Source: Hymenobacter sp. YIM 151858-1 (lineage in GTDB: Bacteria; Bacteroidota; Bacteroidia; Cytophagales; Hymenobacteraceae). Taken from it: a DNA stretch of 64,000 nucleotides. Below are positions 34,913 through 44,348 of the stretch, one piece after another; the stretch's first letter is position 1; the number at the start of each line of letters is the position of its first letter. The notes beneath the pieces were generated by a model that ran no database searches, was not told the DNA's origin, and was given only the letters and a program-made list of their open reading frames with translations. The stretch lies in assembly GCF_025979705.1 (NCBI RefSeq), contig NZ_CP110136.1, positions 1,860,001 through 1,924,000 on the forward strand, read 5' to 3'. The translations under genes and the position numbers were made by a program.

Positions 34913-36310
34913 TTAGTAAGCGTTTTTCTCGCCCCGCACCATGTTCCAAACCGTTTGGCCGATAATCTTCATATCGAGCCCAAACGACCAGTTTTCCACG
35001 TATTTCAGGTCGTACTCCACGCGTTTTTCCATGGTACCTTCTTCGCGGGTTTCGCCGCGGTAGCCGTTCACCTGGGCGTAGCCCGTGATGCCGGGCGTTA
35101 CGGCGTGGCGCATCTGGTACTGGGTAATGTGCTTGGAGTACTCCTCGAGCTGCGACACCATGTTCGGGCGCGGGCCTACCACCGACATATGCCCCAGCAG
35201 CACATTGAAGAATTGCGGCAGCTCATCGAGGTTGTACTTGCGCAGGTAAGCCCCCACGCGGGTTACGCGCGGATCGTTTTTGGTGGCCTGCAGCTCGGTG
35301 CGGCCGTGGCTGGCGCTCATGGTGCGCAGCTTATAGCACGGAAACAGCTGGTTGTGCTTGCCCGGGCGCATCTGCTTGAAGAAAATTGGCCCCCGCGAAT
35401 CGAGCTTGATCAGCAGCGCCAGCACGGGCATGATGATCGGGAACACCAGCAGAATAACGGCCAGCGAGAAGGCAATGTCGAAAATGCGCTTCAGCAGTTG
35501 GTTGGTACGAATGCCCAGCGGCTCGTGCCGGATGGTAAGGATGGGCATGTGGTCGTAGAAGTACACGTTCACATCCTTGCGCACGGTACCGCGGAAATCG
35601 GGCACGATGCGGAACGAGAGGAAGTGCTTATCGGCAAACTGGGAGAGCTCCTCGATCAGGTCGCGGCGGTCGAGGGGCAGGGCGAAGTAGATTTCGTCGA
35701 TGCGGTTTTGCTGGCAAAAGGTTGTCAGATCGGCCACGCCACCGCGCACGAGGTTGCGCAGGCCGCCGGGTACCGGCTCGTCGGCAAAAAAGCCGGCAAA
35801 CTCGTTGGCAATCGGGTCGTGCGAGGCCAGGAAGCGGTAGAGGCTTTGGCCGCTTTCGCCGGCGCCCACAATCACGTAGCGGCTAACCGGGCGCGCCACG
35901 TGCCGCAGGTACTGCCGGTACCCGAAAGTGAGAACAAAGCGCCCCGTTACCACCGCCACCAGCGACAAGCTGTAGGCCGCGAACAAGAAGCGGGCGGGCA
36001 CCCAGTACTGCTTCATGAGCACGGCGCCCGTAAGCAGCAGCACGGCGTGCAGCAGAAAGGTGCGCACCACGTACATCAGCTTCTCGGGGTACGTGATGAG
36101 CTTATCGACGCGGTAGACGTTGGCATACTGCCCGGAGAGTATCCACCAGAGCAAGGCAAATACTACGAATACGGCCGGGTAAATACCCTCAAAATCCCAG
36201 GTGCCCGAGGTGATGTATCCGGCGCAGCGGAAGGCGCCGAAAATGAGCAATACATCGGTAATGGGCAGGATCAGACGTGAGGCATCGGTGTAGTGGCGGT
36301 ACCGTTCCAT
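34913..36310 (-). CDS. Undecaprenyl-phosphate glucose phosphotransferase, WcaJ-like
   Basis: This polyprenyl-phosphate hexose-1-phosphate transferase of 465 residues starts repeat-unit assembly. Four or five N-terminal helices are followed by a CoA-binding-like Rossmann domain ([16 protein letters not shown], near 144-159). The C-terminal catalytic domain carries [19 protein letters not shown], the [12 protein letters not shown] region, YKLRTM, and [21 protein letters not shown]. The ATG at 36310 (MERYRHYTD) is preferred to an in-frame TTG at 36385. It heads the leftward arm. Confidence 0.94.
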   Translation of the reverse strand: MERYRHYTDASRLILPITDVLLIFGAFRCAGYITSGTWDFEGIYPAVFVVFALLWWILSGQYANVYRVDKLITYPEKLMYVVRTFLLHAVLLLTGAVLMKQYWVPARFLFAAYSLSLVAVVTGRFVLTFGYRQYLRHVARPVSRYVIVGAGESGQSLYRFLASHDPIANEFAGFFADEPVPGGLRNLVRGGVADLTTFCQQNRIDEIYFALPLDRRDLIEELSQFADKHFLSFRIVPDFRGTVRKDVNVYFYDHMPILTIRHEPLGIRTNQLLKRIFDIAFSLAVILLVFPIIMPVLALLIKLDSRGPIFFKQMRPGKHNQLFPCYKLRTMSASHGRTELQATKNDPRVTRVGAYLRKYNLDELPQFFNVLLGHMSVVGPRPNMVSQLEEYSKHITQYQMRHAVTPGITGYAQVNGYRGETREEGTMEKRVEYDLKYVENWSFGLDMKIIGQTVWNMVRGEKNAY

Positions 36311-36916
36311 AATTACGGGTGCAGGTGGTTGCGACGTAAGGACCTGGAGCTGCCGGAGTCCGTTACAAGGGCTCAGTACGGGCAAGGTAGCAAAAAGATA
36401 TTACTTAACGTTTATTAATTATTACTTATTTAACCCTAAGTATAATACACCTTGCTTAAGTGCCATAAATCGCCTTTCCCGGACCCTTGTATAGTCCAGC
36501 TTAAAGCGGCGTAAATGCCAAATACTGTCGAGGTTTAGTTAGCAGGTAATAGCCTGAAGGCCATTGAATTGCTTGACAGGCCTCCTCCACGCGCCCGGCA
36601 GCACTGGCGAGTAGAGGTTTCTGCCTATATAGCCTCATTAATATACACAAAATTATTTTAGATAAACCACATTTTTTTCATTTCCAGCCCGCTGGTTTCG
36701 GCTCCGTTTGCCGCTCGCCTGGGTGGCGGCGTGGCCCGCCCCGGCCAGGGCTACCCAGCCGCCTGAGAAATCGTTGGCAAATCTGCCTTGCCCCTCCCCT
36801 GGCGCGGCTGCTCAGCCCTAGGTGGCCAATGAAGCGGTTAGCAGGGTGAGGCCACACCAACGAGCTCGGGCTTGGCCGCCCGCTCCCAGTCGCAAGCCCG
36901 GTTGCGGGTACTGCGC
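36311..36916. promoter_or_regulatory. Long divergent intergenic region at the EPS boundary
   Basis: About 600 bp without a gene separate the WcaJ-like gene from the GNAT gene. It is AT-rich at 36395-36450 and 36630-36680. A perfect minus-strand -7 element (TAATTTTG, 36655-36648) would start an EPS transcript near 36642 with a leader of about 330 nt. No matching -33 was seen. A CCTAGG site is at 36818. Nothing else is recognised. Confidence 0.4.
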
Positions 36917-36924
36917 TATTTTTG
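36917..36924 (+). promoter_or_regulatory. -7 element directly before the GNAT start
   Basis: TATTTTTG at 36917-36924 matches TAnnTTTG exactly, three bases before the ATG at 36928. Transcription should start at or next to the start codon, giving a leaderless mRNA. No clear -33 box is seen. Confidence 0.45.
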
Positions 36925-36927
36925 GCT

Positions 36928-37452
36928 ATGAACTTTGCATACACGGTAGCTGCGGCCACCGCGGCCGATGTGCCCGCCCTCGTACAGCTTATCAACAGTG
37001 CGTACCGCAGCGAGCCGGCCCAAGCCGGCTGGACGGGCGAAGGGCACCTGCTGAGCGGCCCGCGCACCGACGACGCGGCCCTGCACGAGCTGCTGCAAAC
37101 GCCGGCCGCCACCATTCTTACGTACCACGACGCTGCCCACCAGCTGCGGGGGTGCGTGTTTGTGCAACCCCAGCAAGGCACGCTTTACCTGGGCTTGCTG
37201 GCGGTGCAGCCCCACGCCCAGGCCCAGGGCATCGGCAAACAGCTGCTGCGCGCGGCCGAAGCCCACGCTCGCCAGCACGCCTGCCGCAGCATCACGATTA
37301 CGGTGCTCTCGGCACGGCCCGAGCTGATGGCGTGGTACGAGCGGCATGGCTTTCGGGCTTCCGGCGAAACGCAGCCCTTCCCGGCCGATGCGCGCTTCGG
37401 CGTGCCGGCCCAGCCCCTTACGCTGGTGGAGATGCTGAAAGTGCTGCCCTAG
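36928..37452 (+). CDS. GNAT family N-acetyltransferase
   Basis: This 174-residue acetyl-CoA-dependent acetyltransferase has a typical GNAT fold. The acetyl-CoA loop is in LLAVQPHAQAQGIGKQLL (Q-x-x-G-x-G form, near 93-110). A late beta-strand and helix, MAWYERHGFRASGE, are also standard. The substrate is unknown. The ATG at 36928 is preferred to a TTG two codons earlier. The TAG stop lies in a CCTAGG site. It stands alone between the EPS locus and a leftward two-component system. Confidence 0.87.
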   Translation: MNFAYTVAAATAADVPALVQLINSAYRSEPAQAGWTGEGHLLSGPRTDDAALHELLQTPAATILTYHDAAHQLRGCVFVQPQQGTLYLGLLAVQPHAQAQGIGKQLLRAAEAHARQHACRSITITVLSARPELMAWYERHGFRASGETQPFPADARFGVPAQPLTLVEMLKVLP

Positions 37453-37568
37453 GTACCCCAAGGGCCAAACCGCCGGGCCAGCACCCAAGGGGCACCAGGC
37501 GGCAGCTCAACCCGAAAGGCTGATGCGCGGGAGCACACCCCAGCAGCAGCTACGGCTGGTTTTAGCCT

Positions 37569-38897
37569 TTAGGGCACCTGCCGCCAACGCAGGTACACGG
37601 TGGTGCCTTCCTCGCCCGAGGTCATCTGCAGGTTAATGTCGTGAAAGCCGGCGATGGTGCTTGCCAACGCCAAACCCAGGCCGCTGCCCTCGGGGCTGTT
37701 GGCCGAATCGGCGCGGCGGAAACGCTCGAACACGTGCGGCAGCTGATCGGCCGGAATGGCGGGGCCGGTGTTGTGAATGCGCAGTACATACCCTTCGTCG
37801 GCAGTAGGCTCGCCCGCAATGCCGATGCGCCCGCCCCGGTGGTTGTACTTGGCGGCGTTGCTGAGCAGGTTGTAGAACAGCGTAAACAGCAACGAGCGGT
37901 TGGCATTGGGTATAGCGGGGGCGCCGCTTAGCTCGCACGCCACGGTAATGTCGCGGTCGAGCAGGCGGTCTTCCAGCTCCTCCAGGGCCTCGCCCAGCAA
38001 CTCGGCCACCGGCACGTGCCCGGCGCGCGGGTACTGGCCGTTTTCCACCCGCGAAATCAGCAGCAGGGTGCGCAAGGTGGCCGTAAGTCGCTGCAGGGTT
38101 TTCTGCGACGACACAATTTGCAGCTCGGCCGAGAGCGGCAGGTTTTCGGCCTGCAGCATGTTCTCGAAGCGGTTTTGCAGAATCGAAACCGGCGTGAGCA
38201 GCTCGTGCGAGGCATTGGCGATAAACTCCCGCTCCTGCTCGAACACCCGCTGTATGGTGTGCAGCATCTCCTGAATGGTGGCATCGAGGTAGCGGAAATC
38301 CGAGGTGGTGGTGCGCAGCGGCGGCAGGTTGGGCGCCGCCGGGCCGCGCACCGCCCGCAGCCGCCGCACGATCTGATCGACGGGCCGCAGCAAATAGCCG
38401 ATTACGCCCAGCTCCAGCAGCAGCGTACTCAGCACCGCAAACAGCAACGCGTAGCCCGCCAACGAGCGCAGCAGCCCGTACACATCCTCCACCGACTCCA
38501 TGCTTTTCCCGATTTCGAGCACGTAGGCCTGGCCCTGGTGCACCAGCCGGTGGCGCAGCACCCTAAAATCAACCAGCTCGCCGTCCTGCCGGCGCAGCAG
38601 CGTGGCTATGGTATCGGGGGCGGCGGTAGCAGCCGGCGGAGCGGGCCGCAGCTCAATGTATTCGTCCTGCAGCAGGTCGTAGTGCACGTGCCCATCCGAG
38701 AGGGCCCGCGGCAAAAACTCCGTTACGCCCAGCGTGCGGATGCGGTGCTGCACCCGTTGCAGCTCGCGGCGCAGGGCGTCGTCGGTGTGGCGCAGGGCCA
38801 GCGTACGCACCAGCCAGGGCAGCAGCAGCAGCAGCACGGCCGTCATCAGCACCTTCGAGAGCGTGCTGAGCAAAACCAGTTTCTGGCGCAGCCTCAC
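37569..38897 (-). CDS. Sensor histidine kinase
   Basis: This 442-residue membrane histidine kinase has helices at about 11-30 and 148-170 with a sensor loop of about 115 residues between them. The phospho-acceptor H231 lies in NASHELLTPVS. The N box NLLSNAAKYN and G2 box EGSGLGLA complete the ATPase. It starts with GTG overlapping the response-regulator stop (GTGA). The pair is divergent from an RND efflux operon, the usual layout for CusRS/BaeSR-like envelope- or metal-responsive systems; the signal is not known. Confidence 0.92.
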   Translation of the reverse strand: MRLRQKLVLLSTLSKVLMTAVLLLLLPWLVRTLALRHTDDALRRELQRVQHRIRTLGVTEFLPRALSDGHVHYDLLQDEYIELRPAPPAATAAPDTIATLLRRQDGELVDFRVLRHRLVHQGQAYVLEIGKSMESVEDVYGLLRSLAGYALLFAVLSTLLLELGVIGYLLRPVDQIVRRLRAVRGPAAPNLPPLRTTTSDFRYLDATIQEMLHTIQRVFEQEREFIANASHELLTPVSILQNRFENMLQAENLPLSAELQIVSSQKTLQRLTATLRTLLLISRVENGQYPRAGHVPVAELLGEALEELEDRLLDRDITVACELSGAPAIPNANRSLLFTLFYNLLSNAAKYNHRGGRIGIAGEPTADEGYVLRIHNTGPAIPADQLPHVFERFRRADSANSPEGSGLGLALASTIAGFHDINLQMTSGEEGTTVYLRWRQVP

Positions 38898-39589
38898 GCG
38901 GCCGGGTTGCTCTTGATGCGGTACCCCACCCCGCGCACGGTTTCAATCCAGTCGCCGGGGTCATAGGCGGCCAGCTTCTTGCGCAGGTTCTTCACGTGCA
39001 CGTCGATGAAGTTGGAGTCGCGCTCGTCGGCGTCGCTGATCATGCTGCCCCAGATATGCTCGCTGAGCTGCAGGCGCGTCAGCACCTTTTGCCGGTGCAG
39101 CAGCAGGTAGTGCAGCAGGTCGAATTCTTTTTTGGTGATGATTACCAGCTGCTCGCCGTGGCGCAGGGTTCGGTCGCTCACGTTCAGCCGGAAAGGCCCC
39201 AGCTCCACCACGTCCTGCTTCACGCCGTGCTTGCGGCGGGTAATGGCCTGCATCCGCGACACCAGCTCCAGCAACGAAAACGGCTTGGGCAGGTAATCGT
39301 CGGCCCCTAGGTCGAGGCCCTTGATGCGGTCATCGACGGTGCCGCGGGCGCTCAAAATCAGGATGGAGGCGTGTTGGTTGCGCTCCTTGCGCGCTTCGGC
39401 CAGCAGCAGCAACCCGTCCTGGTCGGGCAGCCCTAGGTCGAGCAGCACAAAGTCGTACTCGTTCACGAACAGCTTTTCGGAGGCCTCGCGCCCGGTGCGG
39501 GCAAAGTCGCAGTGGTACCGCTCGTTGTGCAGGTACAGGCCCAGCTCGCGCGCCAGGGCCCGGTCGTCTTCAATGATCAACACGTTCAT
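38894..39589 (-). CDS. OmpR/CusR-like response regulator
   Basis: This 231-residue response regulator is first in the kinase operon. The receiver domain has E7/D8/D9, phospho-acceptor D51 in LLDLGLPDQDG, S80 and K102. The winged-helix output domain (about 130-225) ends in the NLRKKL--------ETVRGVGYR pattern. It probably controls the divergent RND efflux operon and its own promoter; an inverted repeat lies between them at 39656-39673. Confidence 0.93.
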   Translation of the reverse strand: MNVLIIEDDRALARELGLYLHNERYHCDFARTGREASEKLFVNEYDFVLLDLGLPDQDGLLLLAEARKERNQHASILILSARGTVDDRIKGLDLGADDYLPKPFSLLELVSRMQAITRRKHGVKQDVVELGPFRLNVSDRTLRHGEQLVIITKKEFDLLHYLLLHRQKVLTRLQLSEHIWGSMISDADERDSNFIDVHVKNLRKKLAAYDPGDWIETVRGVGYRIKSNPAA

Positions 39590-39953
39590 GGCAAGGCAGT
39601 TGGTTAGGTTGAAGGGTGGCCCTTTTCCGGGCGGCTGCTTGCGACAAGCTCCGCAAATTAAAGCACTTTAATTCGGTTCGGGTGCAGGCTTTCCGGCTGG
39701 TGGCTTGCACGTCGCCACGCGGCCTTGTTCAAGCGCAGGCCCCAATCTACGCTCACGAAATGTTCATGTGGCCCAGGCGTGCTTTGCAGCTCAGCCGGAC
39801 CTAGGGCCCCCGAGCCCGGCCCGATTTGCCACCTGCGTTTCCGCTGTGCCAGCATGCGCCAGGTGGGTTTCGGTAGCCGCCGCTGCGGGTTGCCTGGCTC
39901 GGCTCACTTCAAAACCACAACACATCCGCGTCAGGATTACCAAACCGGTTCTT
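39590..39953. promoter_or_regulatory. Divergent control region with an operator-like inverted repeat
   Basis: This gene-free 364 bp lies between the two-component operon and the efflux operon. AATTAAAG-ca-CTTTAATT at 39656-39673 is an 8-bp perfect inverted repeat. Its left half overlaps a minus-strand -7-like element (TTAATTTG, 39660-39653) that could start the regulator transcript near 39647. It is a good candidate binding site for the response regulator. The rest, 39700-39950, has one CCTAGGG site and no recognised gene. Confidence 0.45.
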
Positions 39954-41042
39954 ATGAAAAGGACAACCATGCTCACGCTCCTGGGCTTGGGCCTCGCATG
40001 GGGCTGCGGGAGCTGCACCGAGCACCACGAAGCCAAGGAAGAAAAAATCAAATTTCTGGTAACGAGCCCGCTGCAGCAGGATACTACCATTACCCAGGAG
40101 TACGTGGCGCAAATTCGCTCCATTCAGCACATCGAGCTGCGCGCCCTCGAAAAAGGCTACCTGCAAAAGACCTTCGTCGACGAGGGCCAGTTTGTGAAGC
40201 AAGGGCAGCTGATGTTCCAGATCATGCCCCTGCTCTACCAGGCCGAGCTGAAGAAGGCCGAGGCCGAGGCCAAGTTCGTGAGCATCGAGTACCAGAACAC
40301 CAAAAAGCTGGCCGACGGCCACATCGTGTCGCCCAACGAGCTGGCCCTCTCGCAGGCCAAGCTCGAAAAGGCCAAGGCCGAGGTGGCGCTGGCCCAAACG
40401 CACCTAGGGTTTACCACCATCCGGGCGCCGTTCAGCGGCATCATGGACCACTTTGAGGCCCGCTTGGGCTCCCTCGTGGACGAGGGCGACTTGCTCACTA
40501 CGCTTTCCGACAACAGCCAGATGTGGGTGTACTACAACGTACCCGAAGCGGAGTACCTCTCCTATAAAACCCACGGCAAACCCGATAGCGACATGCGCGT
40601 GCAGCTGCGCATGGCCAACAACGAGGTATTTGAGTACCCCGGCGTGGTGAAAACCATCGAGGCCGACTTCAACAACGAAACCGGCAACATCGCATTCCGG
40701 GCCACTTTCCCGAACCCCAAAGGCCTGCTACGCAACGGCGAAACCGGCTCGGTGCTGATGACCGTGCCGCTGCGCCACGCCGTGATTATCCCGCAGAAAG
40801 CCACCTTCGAGGTGCTCGAAAAGAAGTTCGTGTACGTGGTGGATGCCAACCACGTGGTGCACCAGCGCGAGGTGACGGTGGGCGCCGAAATGCCCGATTT
40901 GTTTATCATCAGCGGCGGGCTGAAAGCGGGCGACAAAATCCTGCTCGAAGGCATCCGGAAAGTGAAAGACGGCGACAAAATCGACTTCAGCTACCAAGAC
41001 CCAAAGCAGGTCATCTCGCACCTCAAAGTGTACTCGGAATAA
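39954..41042 (+). CDS. RND efflux membrane-fusion (periplasmic adaptor) protein
   Basis: This 362-residue AcrA/MexA-type adaptor links the inner-membrane pump to the outer-membrane channel. A short hydrophobic signal with two possible lipidation cysteines (18 and 21) is followed by a barrel-sandwich domain split by a coiled-coil hairpin (about 90-150; KKAEAEAKFVSIEYQNTKK and LSQAKLEKAKAEVALAQT). The FTTIRAPFSGIMD motif and beta-barrel follow. The open frame extends upstream to 39705, but the ATG at 39954 (MKRTTMLTLLGLG) gives the signal sequence. The pump gene starts 117 bp downstream, after a repeat element. Confidence 0.93.
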   Translation: MKRTTMLTLLGLGLAWGCGSCTEHHEAKEEKIKFLVTSPLQQDTTITQEYVAQIRSIQHIELRALEKGYLQKTFVDEGQFVKQGQLMFQIMPLLYQAELKKAEAEAKFVSIEYQNTKKLADGHIVSPNELALSQAKLEKAKAEVALAQTHLGFTTIRAPFSGIMDHFEARLGSLVDEGDLLTTLSDNSQMWVYYNVPEAEYLSYKTHGKPDSDMRVQLRMANNEVFEYPGVVKTIEADFNNETGNIAFRATFPNPKGLLRNGETGSVLMTVPLRHAVIIPQKATFEVLEKKFVYVVDANHVVHQREVTVGAEMPDLFIISGGLKAGDKILLEGIRKVKDGDKIDFSYQDPKQVISHLKVYSE

Positions 41043-41155
41043 AGCTATTGGCTGTTAGCTGCTGGCCGTTAGTCTCTTATTCGGGAAAGTCCATATCCAG
41101 CAACTTCCATTCAGAACCGAGCTAACAGCTAATAGCCAAAAGCTAACGGCTAACT
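41043..41155. repeat. GCTAACAGC-type inverted repeat
   Basis: The spacer between adaptor and pump genes consists largely of GCTGTTAGC/GCTAACAGC-like units: a left arm at 41043-41072 and a right arm at about 41119-41155, roughly complementary, around a 46-bp core. The same unit family is found inside the ddl gene at 54008-54083. Confidence 0.6.
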
Positions 41156-41159
41156 AAAC

Positions 41160-44100
41160 ATGTTCAGCAAATTCCTTCGCAGGCCCGTGTTTGCCATCGT
41201 CATATCGGTGGTCATCATGTTCCTGGGCCTACTGGCCATCAATACCCTGCCCAACTCGCAGTTCCCGGAAATTTCGCCGCCCATGGTAATGGTGAGCACG
41301 GCGTACCCCGGGGCCAGCGCCAAGGTGCTTACCGAGTCGGTGCTGATTCCGCTGGAGCAGGCCATCAACGGCGTGCCCGGCATGAAGTACATGACCTCCG
41401 ACGCCGTGTCGGCCGGCGAGGCCAACATCCAGATCGTGTTCAACCTCGGCACCGACCCCGAGCAGGCCGTGGTGAACGTGAACACCCGCATTGCCCAGGT
41501 GCTCAACCGCTTGCCCCTACTGGTGCAGCGCGAGGGCGTGGTGGTAAACCGCGTGGTGCCCAACATGCTGATGTACGTGAACCTCTACAGCAAAGACAAG
41601 AATACCGACATGCGGTACCTCTTCAACTTTGCCGGGGTAAACATGCTGCCCGAAATCCAGCGCATCGACGGCATCGGGCGCGCCAGCATTCTGGGTTCGC
41701 GCCAGTACGCCATGCGCGTGTGGCTGAAGCCCGACCGCATGCGGGCCTACAACCTGTCGGTCGACGACGTGATGGAGGCCCTCAACGACCAGAGCGTGAT
41801 CGGCTCGCCGGGCCGCATCGGCCGCTCCGACGGCAAAGAGGCCTCGGCGCTGGAGTACGTGCTCACCTACAAGGGCCGCTTCAACGACGTAGAGGAGTAC
41901 AAGAACGTCATCATCCGGGCCAATGCCAACGGCGAAACGCTGCGCCTCAAAGACGTGGCCAACGTGGAGCTGGGCTCCGAGTTCTACGACATCTACTCCA
42001 ACCTCGACGGCTACCCTTCGGCGGCCATTATGCTGAAGCAAACCTACGGCTCCAACGCCGTGGAGGTAATTGCCCGCGTGAAGGACAAGCTGGAGGAGCT
42101 GAAGAAAACCATGCCGCCCGGCATGGATTACAAAATCAGCTACGACGTTTCGAACTTCCTCGACGCCTCCACCGAGAACGTAATCCACACCCTGCGCGAT
42201 GCCTTTATTCTGGTGGCCCTGGTGGTGTTCCTGTTCCTGGGCGACTGGCGCTCCACGCTCATTCCGATTATCGCCGTGCCGGTGTCGCTGGTGGGCGCCT
42301 TCATTGCCATGCAGGCCTTCGGGATGACGATTAACATGATTACCCTGTTCGCGCTGGTGCTGGCCATTGGCATTGTGGTCGACGACGCCATCGTGGTGGT
42401 GGAAGCCGTGCACGCCAAGATGGAGGAAAAGCACCTCTCGCCCTATGGGGCGGTGCGCGAGGTAATCGGCGAAATCAGCGGGGCCATCATTGCCATTACC
42501 GTGCTGATGACGGCCGTGTTCGTGCCGGTAGCGTTCATGAGCGGGCCGGTGGGCATTTTCTACCGCCAGTTCTCCATCACGATGGCCTCCAGCATCGTCA
42601 TTTCGGGCATCGTGGCCCTGACCCTGACGCCCGTGCTGTGCGCCATGATTCTGAAGAACACGCACGGCCAGCCCCGCAAGAAAACGCCCATCAACCGGTT
42701 TATCGACTGGTTTAACCGCGGCTTCGAGCGCCTGACGGGCCGCTACACCAACTTCCTTGAGAAGATTGTCGCCCGCCGCGTGCTCACCTTCGGCATTTTG
42801 CTGGTGTTCGGGTTTGGCATTTTCGGCATCACGGCCAAGCTGCCCTCGGGCTTTATTCCGGCCGAAGACCAGGGCATGCTCTACGCCATTATCCAGACGC
42901 CGCCCGGCTCGACGCTGGAGCGCACCAATGCCCTCTCGCAGCAGCTCTCGAAGCTGGCCAAGGAGGTGCCCGGCGTGGAAAGCGTGTCGAGTTTGGCCGG
43001 TTACGAGGTACTGACGGAGGGCCGCGGCTCCAACGCCGGCACCCTGCTGATTGACCTAAAACCCTGGGCCGAGCGCAAGCAGAGCATCCGCGACGTGGTG
43101 GAGGGCCTGGAGGAGAAAGCCAAGGAAATACCCGGCGCCACCATCGAGTTCTTCGAGCCGCCGGCAGTGCCCGGCTACGGCGCGGCGGGCGGTTTTCAGC
43201 TGCAGCTGCTCGATAAAACCAGCACCGGCGACTACAAGGCGCTGGAAAAGGTGAACGACGATTTCATGCGCGAGCTGAAAAAGCGCCCCGAGCTGAGCGG
43301 GCTGTTCACGTTTTTCTCGGCCAACTACCCCCAGTACGAGCTGCAGATCGACAACCAGCTGGCCATGCAAAAGGGCGTGAGCATCGGCAACGCCATGAAC
43401 ACCTTGAGCATCATGATCGGCTCGACCTACGAACTGGGCTTCATCAAGTACCAGCGTTTCTTTAAGGTGTTCGTGCAGGCCTCGCCCGAGTACCGCCGCC
43501 TGCCCAAAGACGTGCTCGATATGTGGGTGAAAAACGACAAAGGCGAAATGGTGCCGTTTTCGGCCTTCATGAAAATCGTGAAAAGCCAGGGCGCCAACGA
43601 AATAACCCGCTACAATATGTACCCTACGGCCTCCATTCGGGGCGATGCGGCCCCGGGCTACAGCTCGGGCGAGGCCATAAAGGCCGTGCAGGAGGTGGCC
43701 GCCCGAACCCTACCTAGGGGCTACGACATCGACTGGGGCGGCCTCTCGAAAGACGAGGTGAGCCGCGGCAACGAGGCTGTGTACATCTTCCTGGTGGTTA
43801 TCGTGTTCGTGTACCTGGTGCTGGCCGCGCAGTACGAAAGCTTTCTGCTGCCGCTGGCGGTTATTCTGTCGCTGCCGGCGGGCATCTTCGGCTCGTTCCT
43901 GCTGATTAAGGGCATGGGCCTGGCCAACAACATCTACGCCCAGGTGGGCCTGGTAATGCTGGTGGGCCTGCTCGGCAAGAACGCGGTGCTGATTGTGGAG
44001 TTTGCGGTGCAGAAGCACGAGGAGGGCATGACGGTGCGCGAGGCCACCATTGAGGGCGCCAAGGTGCGTTTCCGGCCCATTCTGATGACCTCGTTTGCCT

Positions 44101-44348
44101 TCATCGCGGGCCTGATTCCGCTGGTAATTGCCCACGGCGCGGGCGCCATCGGTAACCGCACCATCGGCACCTCGGCCCTAGGTGGCATGCTGTTCGGCAC
44201 CGTATTCGGGGTCATCATCGTGCCGGGCCTGTACTACATCTTCGGTACGCTGGCCTCGGGCCGCAAGCTGATCCGGGATGAAAACGAGCACCCGCTGTCG
44301 GAGTTCGAGCCCCACGTTTTGGTTGAAGAAGTAGAAGCCCATGCTTAA
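41160..44348 (+). CDS. RND multidrug efflux pump, AcrB-like (HAE1)
   Basis: This 1062-residue proton-driven inner-membrane transporter has twelve helices and two large periplasmic loops. The TM4 proton-relay aspartates are in GIVVDDAIVVVEAVHAKM, and the TM10 lysine is in GLLGKNAVLIVEF. Signatures such as SQFPEISPPMV and the C-terminal TSALGGMLFGTV are typical of HAE1 pumps for drugs, dyes and bile-salt-like compounds rather than metals. Its 3' end overlaps the channel gene by 8 bp. Likely regulated by the divergent two-component system. Confidence 0.96.
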   Translation: MFSKFLRRPVFAIVISVVIMFLGLLAINTLPNSQFPEISPPMVMVSTAYPGASAKVLTESVLIPLEQAINGVPGMKYMTSDAVSAGEANIQIVFNLGTDPEQAVVNVNTRIAQVLNRLPLLVQREGVVVNRVVPNMLMYVNLYSKDKNTDMRYLFNFAGVNMLPEIQRIDGIGRASILGSRQYAMRVWLKPDRMRAYNLSVDDVMEALNDQSVIGSPGRIGRSDGKEASALEYVLTYKGRFNDVEEYKNVIIRANANGETLRLKDVANVELGSEFYDIYSNLDGYPSAAIMLKQTYGSNAVEVIARVKDKLEELKKTMPPGMDYKISYDVSNFLDASTENVIHTLRDAFILVALVVFLFLGDWRSTLIPIIAVPVSLVGAFIAMQAFGMTINMITLFALVLAIGIVVDDAIVVVEAVHAKMEEKHLSPYGAVREVIGEISGAIIAITVLMTAVFVPVAFMSGPVGIFYRQFSITMASSIVISGIVALTLTPVLCAMILKNTHGQPRKKTPINRFIDWFNRGFERLTGRYTNFLEKIVARRVLTFGILLVFGFGIFGITAKLPSGFIPAEDQGMLYAIIQTPPGSTLERTNALSQQLSKLAKEVPGVESVSSLAGYEVLTEGRGSNAGTLLIDLKPWAERKQSIRDVVEGLEEKAKEIPGATIEFFEPPAVPGYGAAGGFQLQLLDKTSTGDYKALEKVNDDFMRELKKRPELSGLFTFFSANYPQYELQIDNQLAMQKGVSIGNAMNTLSIMIGSTYELGFIKYQRFFKVFVQASPEYRRLPKDVLDMWVKNDKGEMVPFSAFMKIVKSQGANEITRYNMYPTASIRGDAAPGYSSGEAIKAVQEVAARTLPRGYDIDWGGLSKDEVSRGNEAVYIFLVVIVFVYLVLAAQYESFLLPLAVILSLPAGIFGSFLLIKGMGLANNIYAQVGLVMLVGLLGKNAVLIVEFAVQKHEEGMTVREATIEGAKVRFRPILMTSFAFIAGLIPLVIAHGAGAIGNRTIGTSALGGMLFGTVFGVIIVPGLYYIFGTLASGRKLIRDENEHPLSEFEPHVLVEEVEAHA

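Noticed and set aside
34955-36280. 441-codon rightward ORF opposite the WcaJ-like gene
   Set aside because: It is antisense to a gene with clear motifs and shows shadow composition; no independent promoter or family signature.
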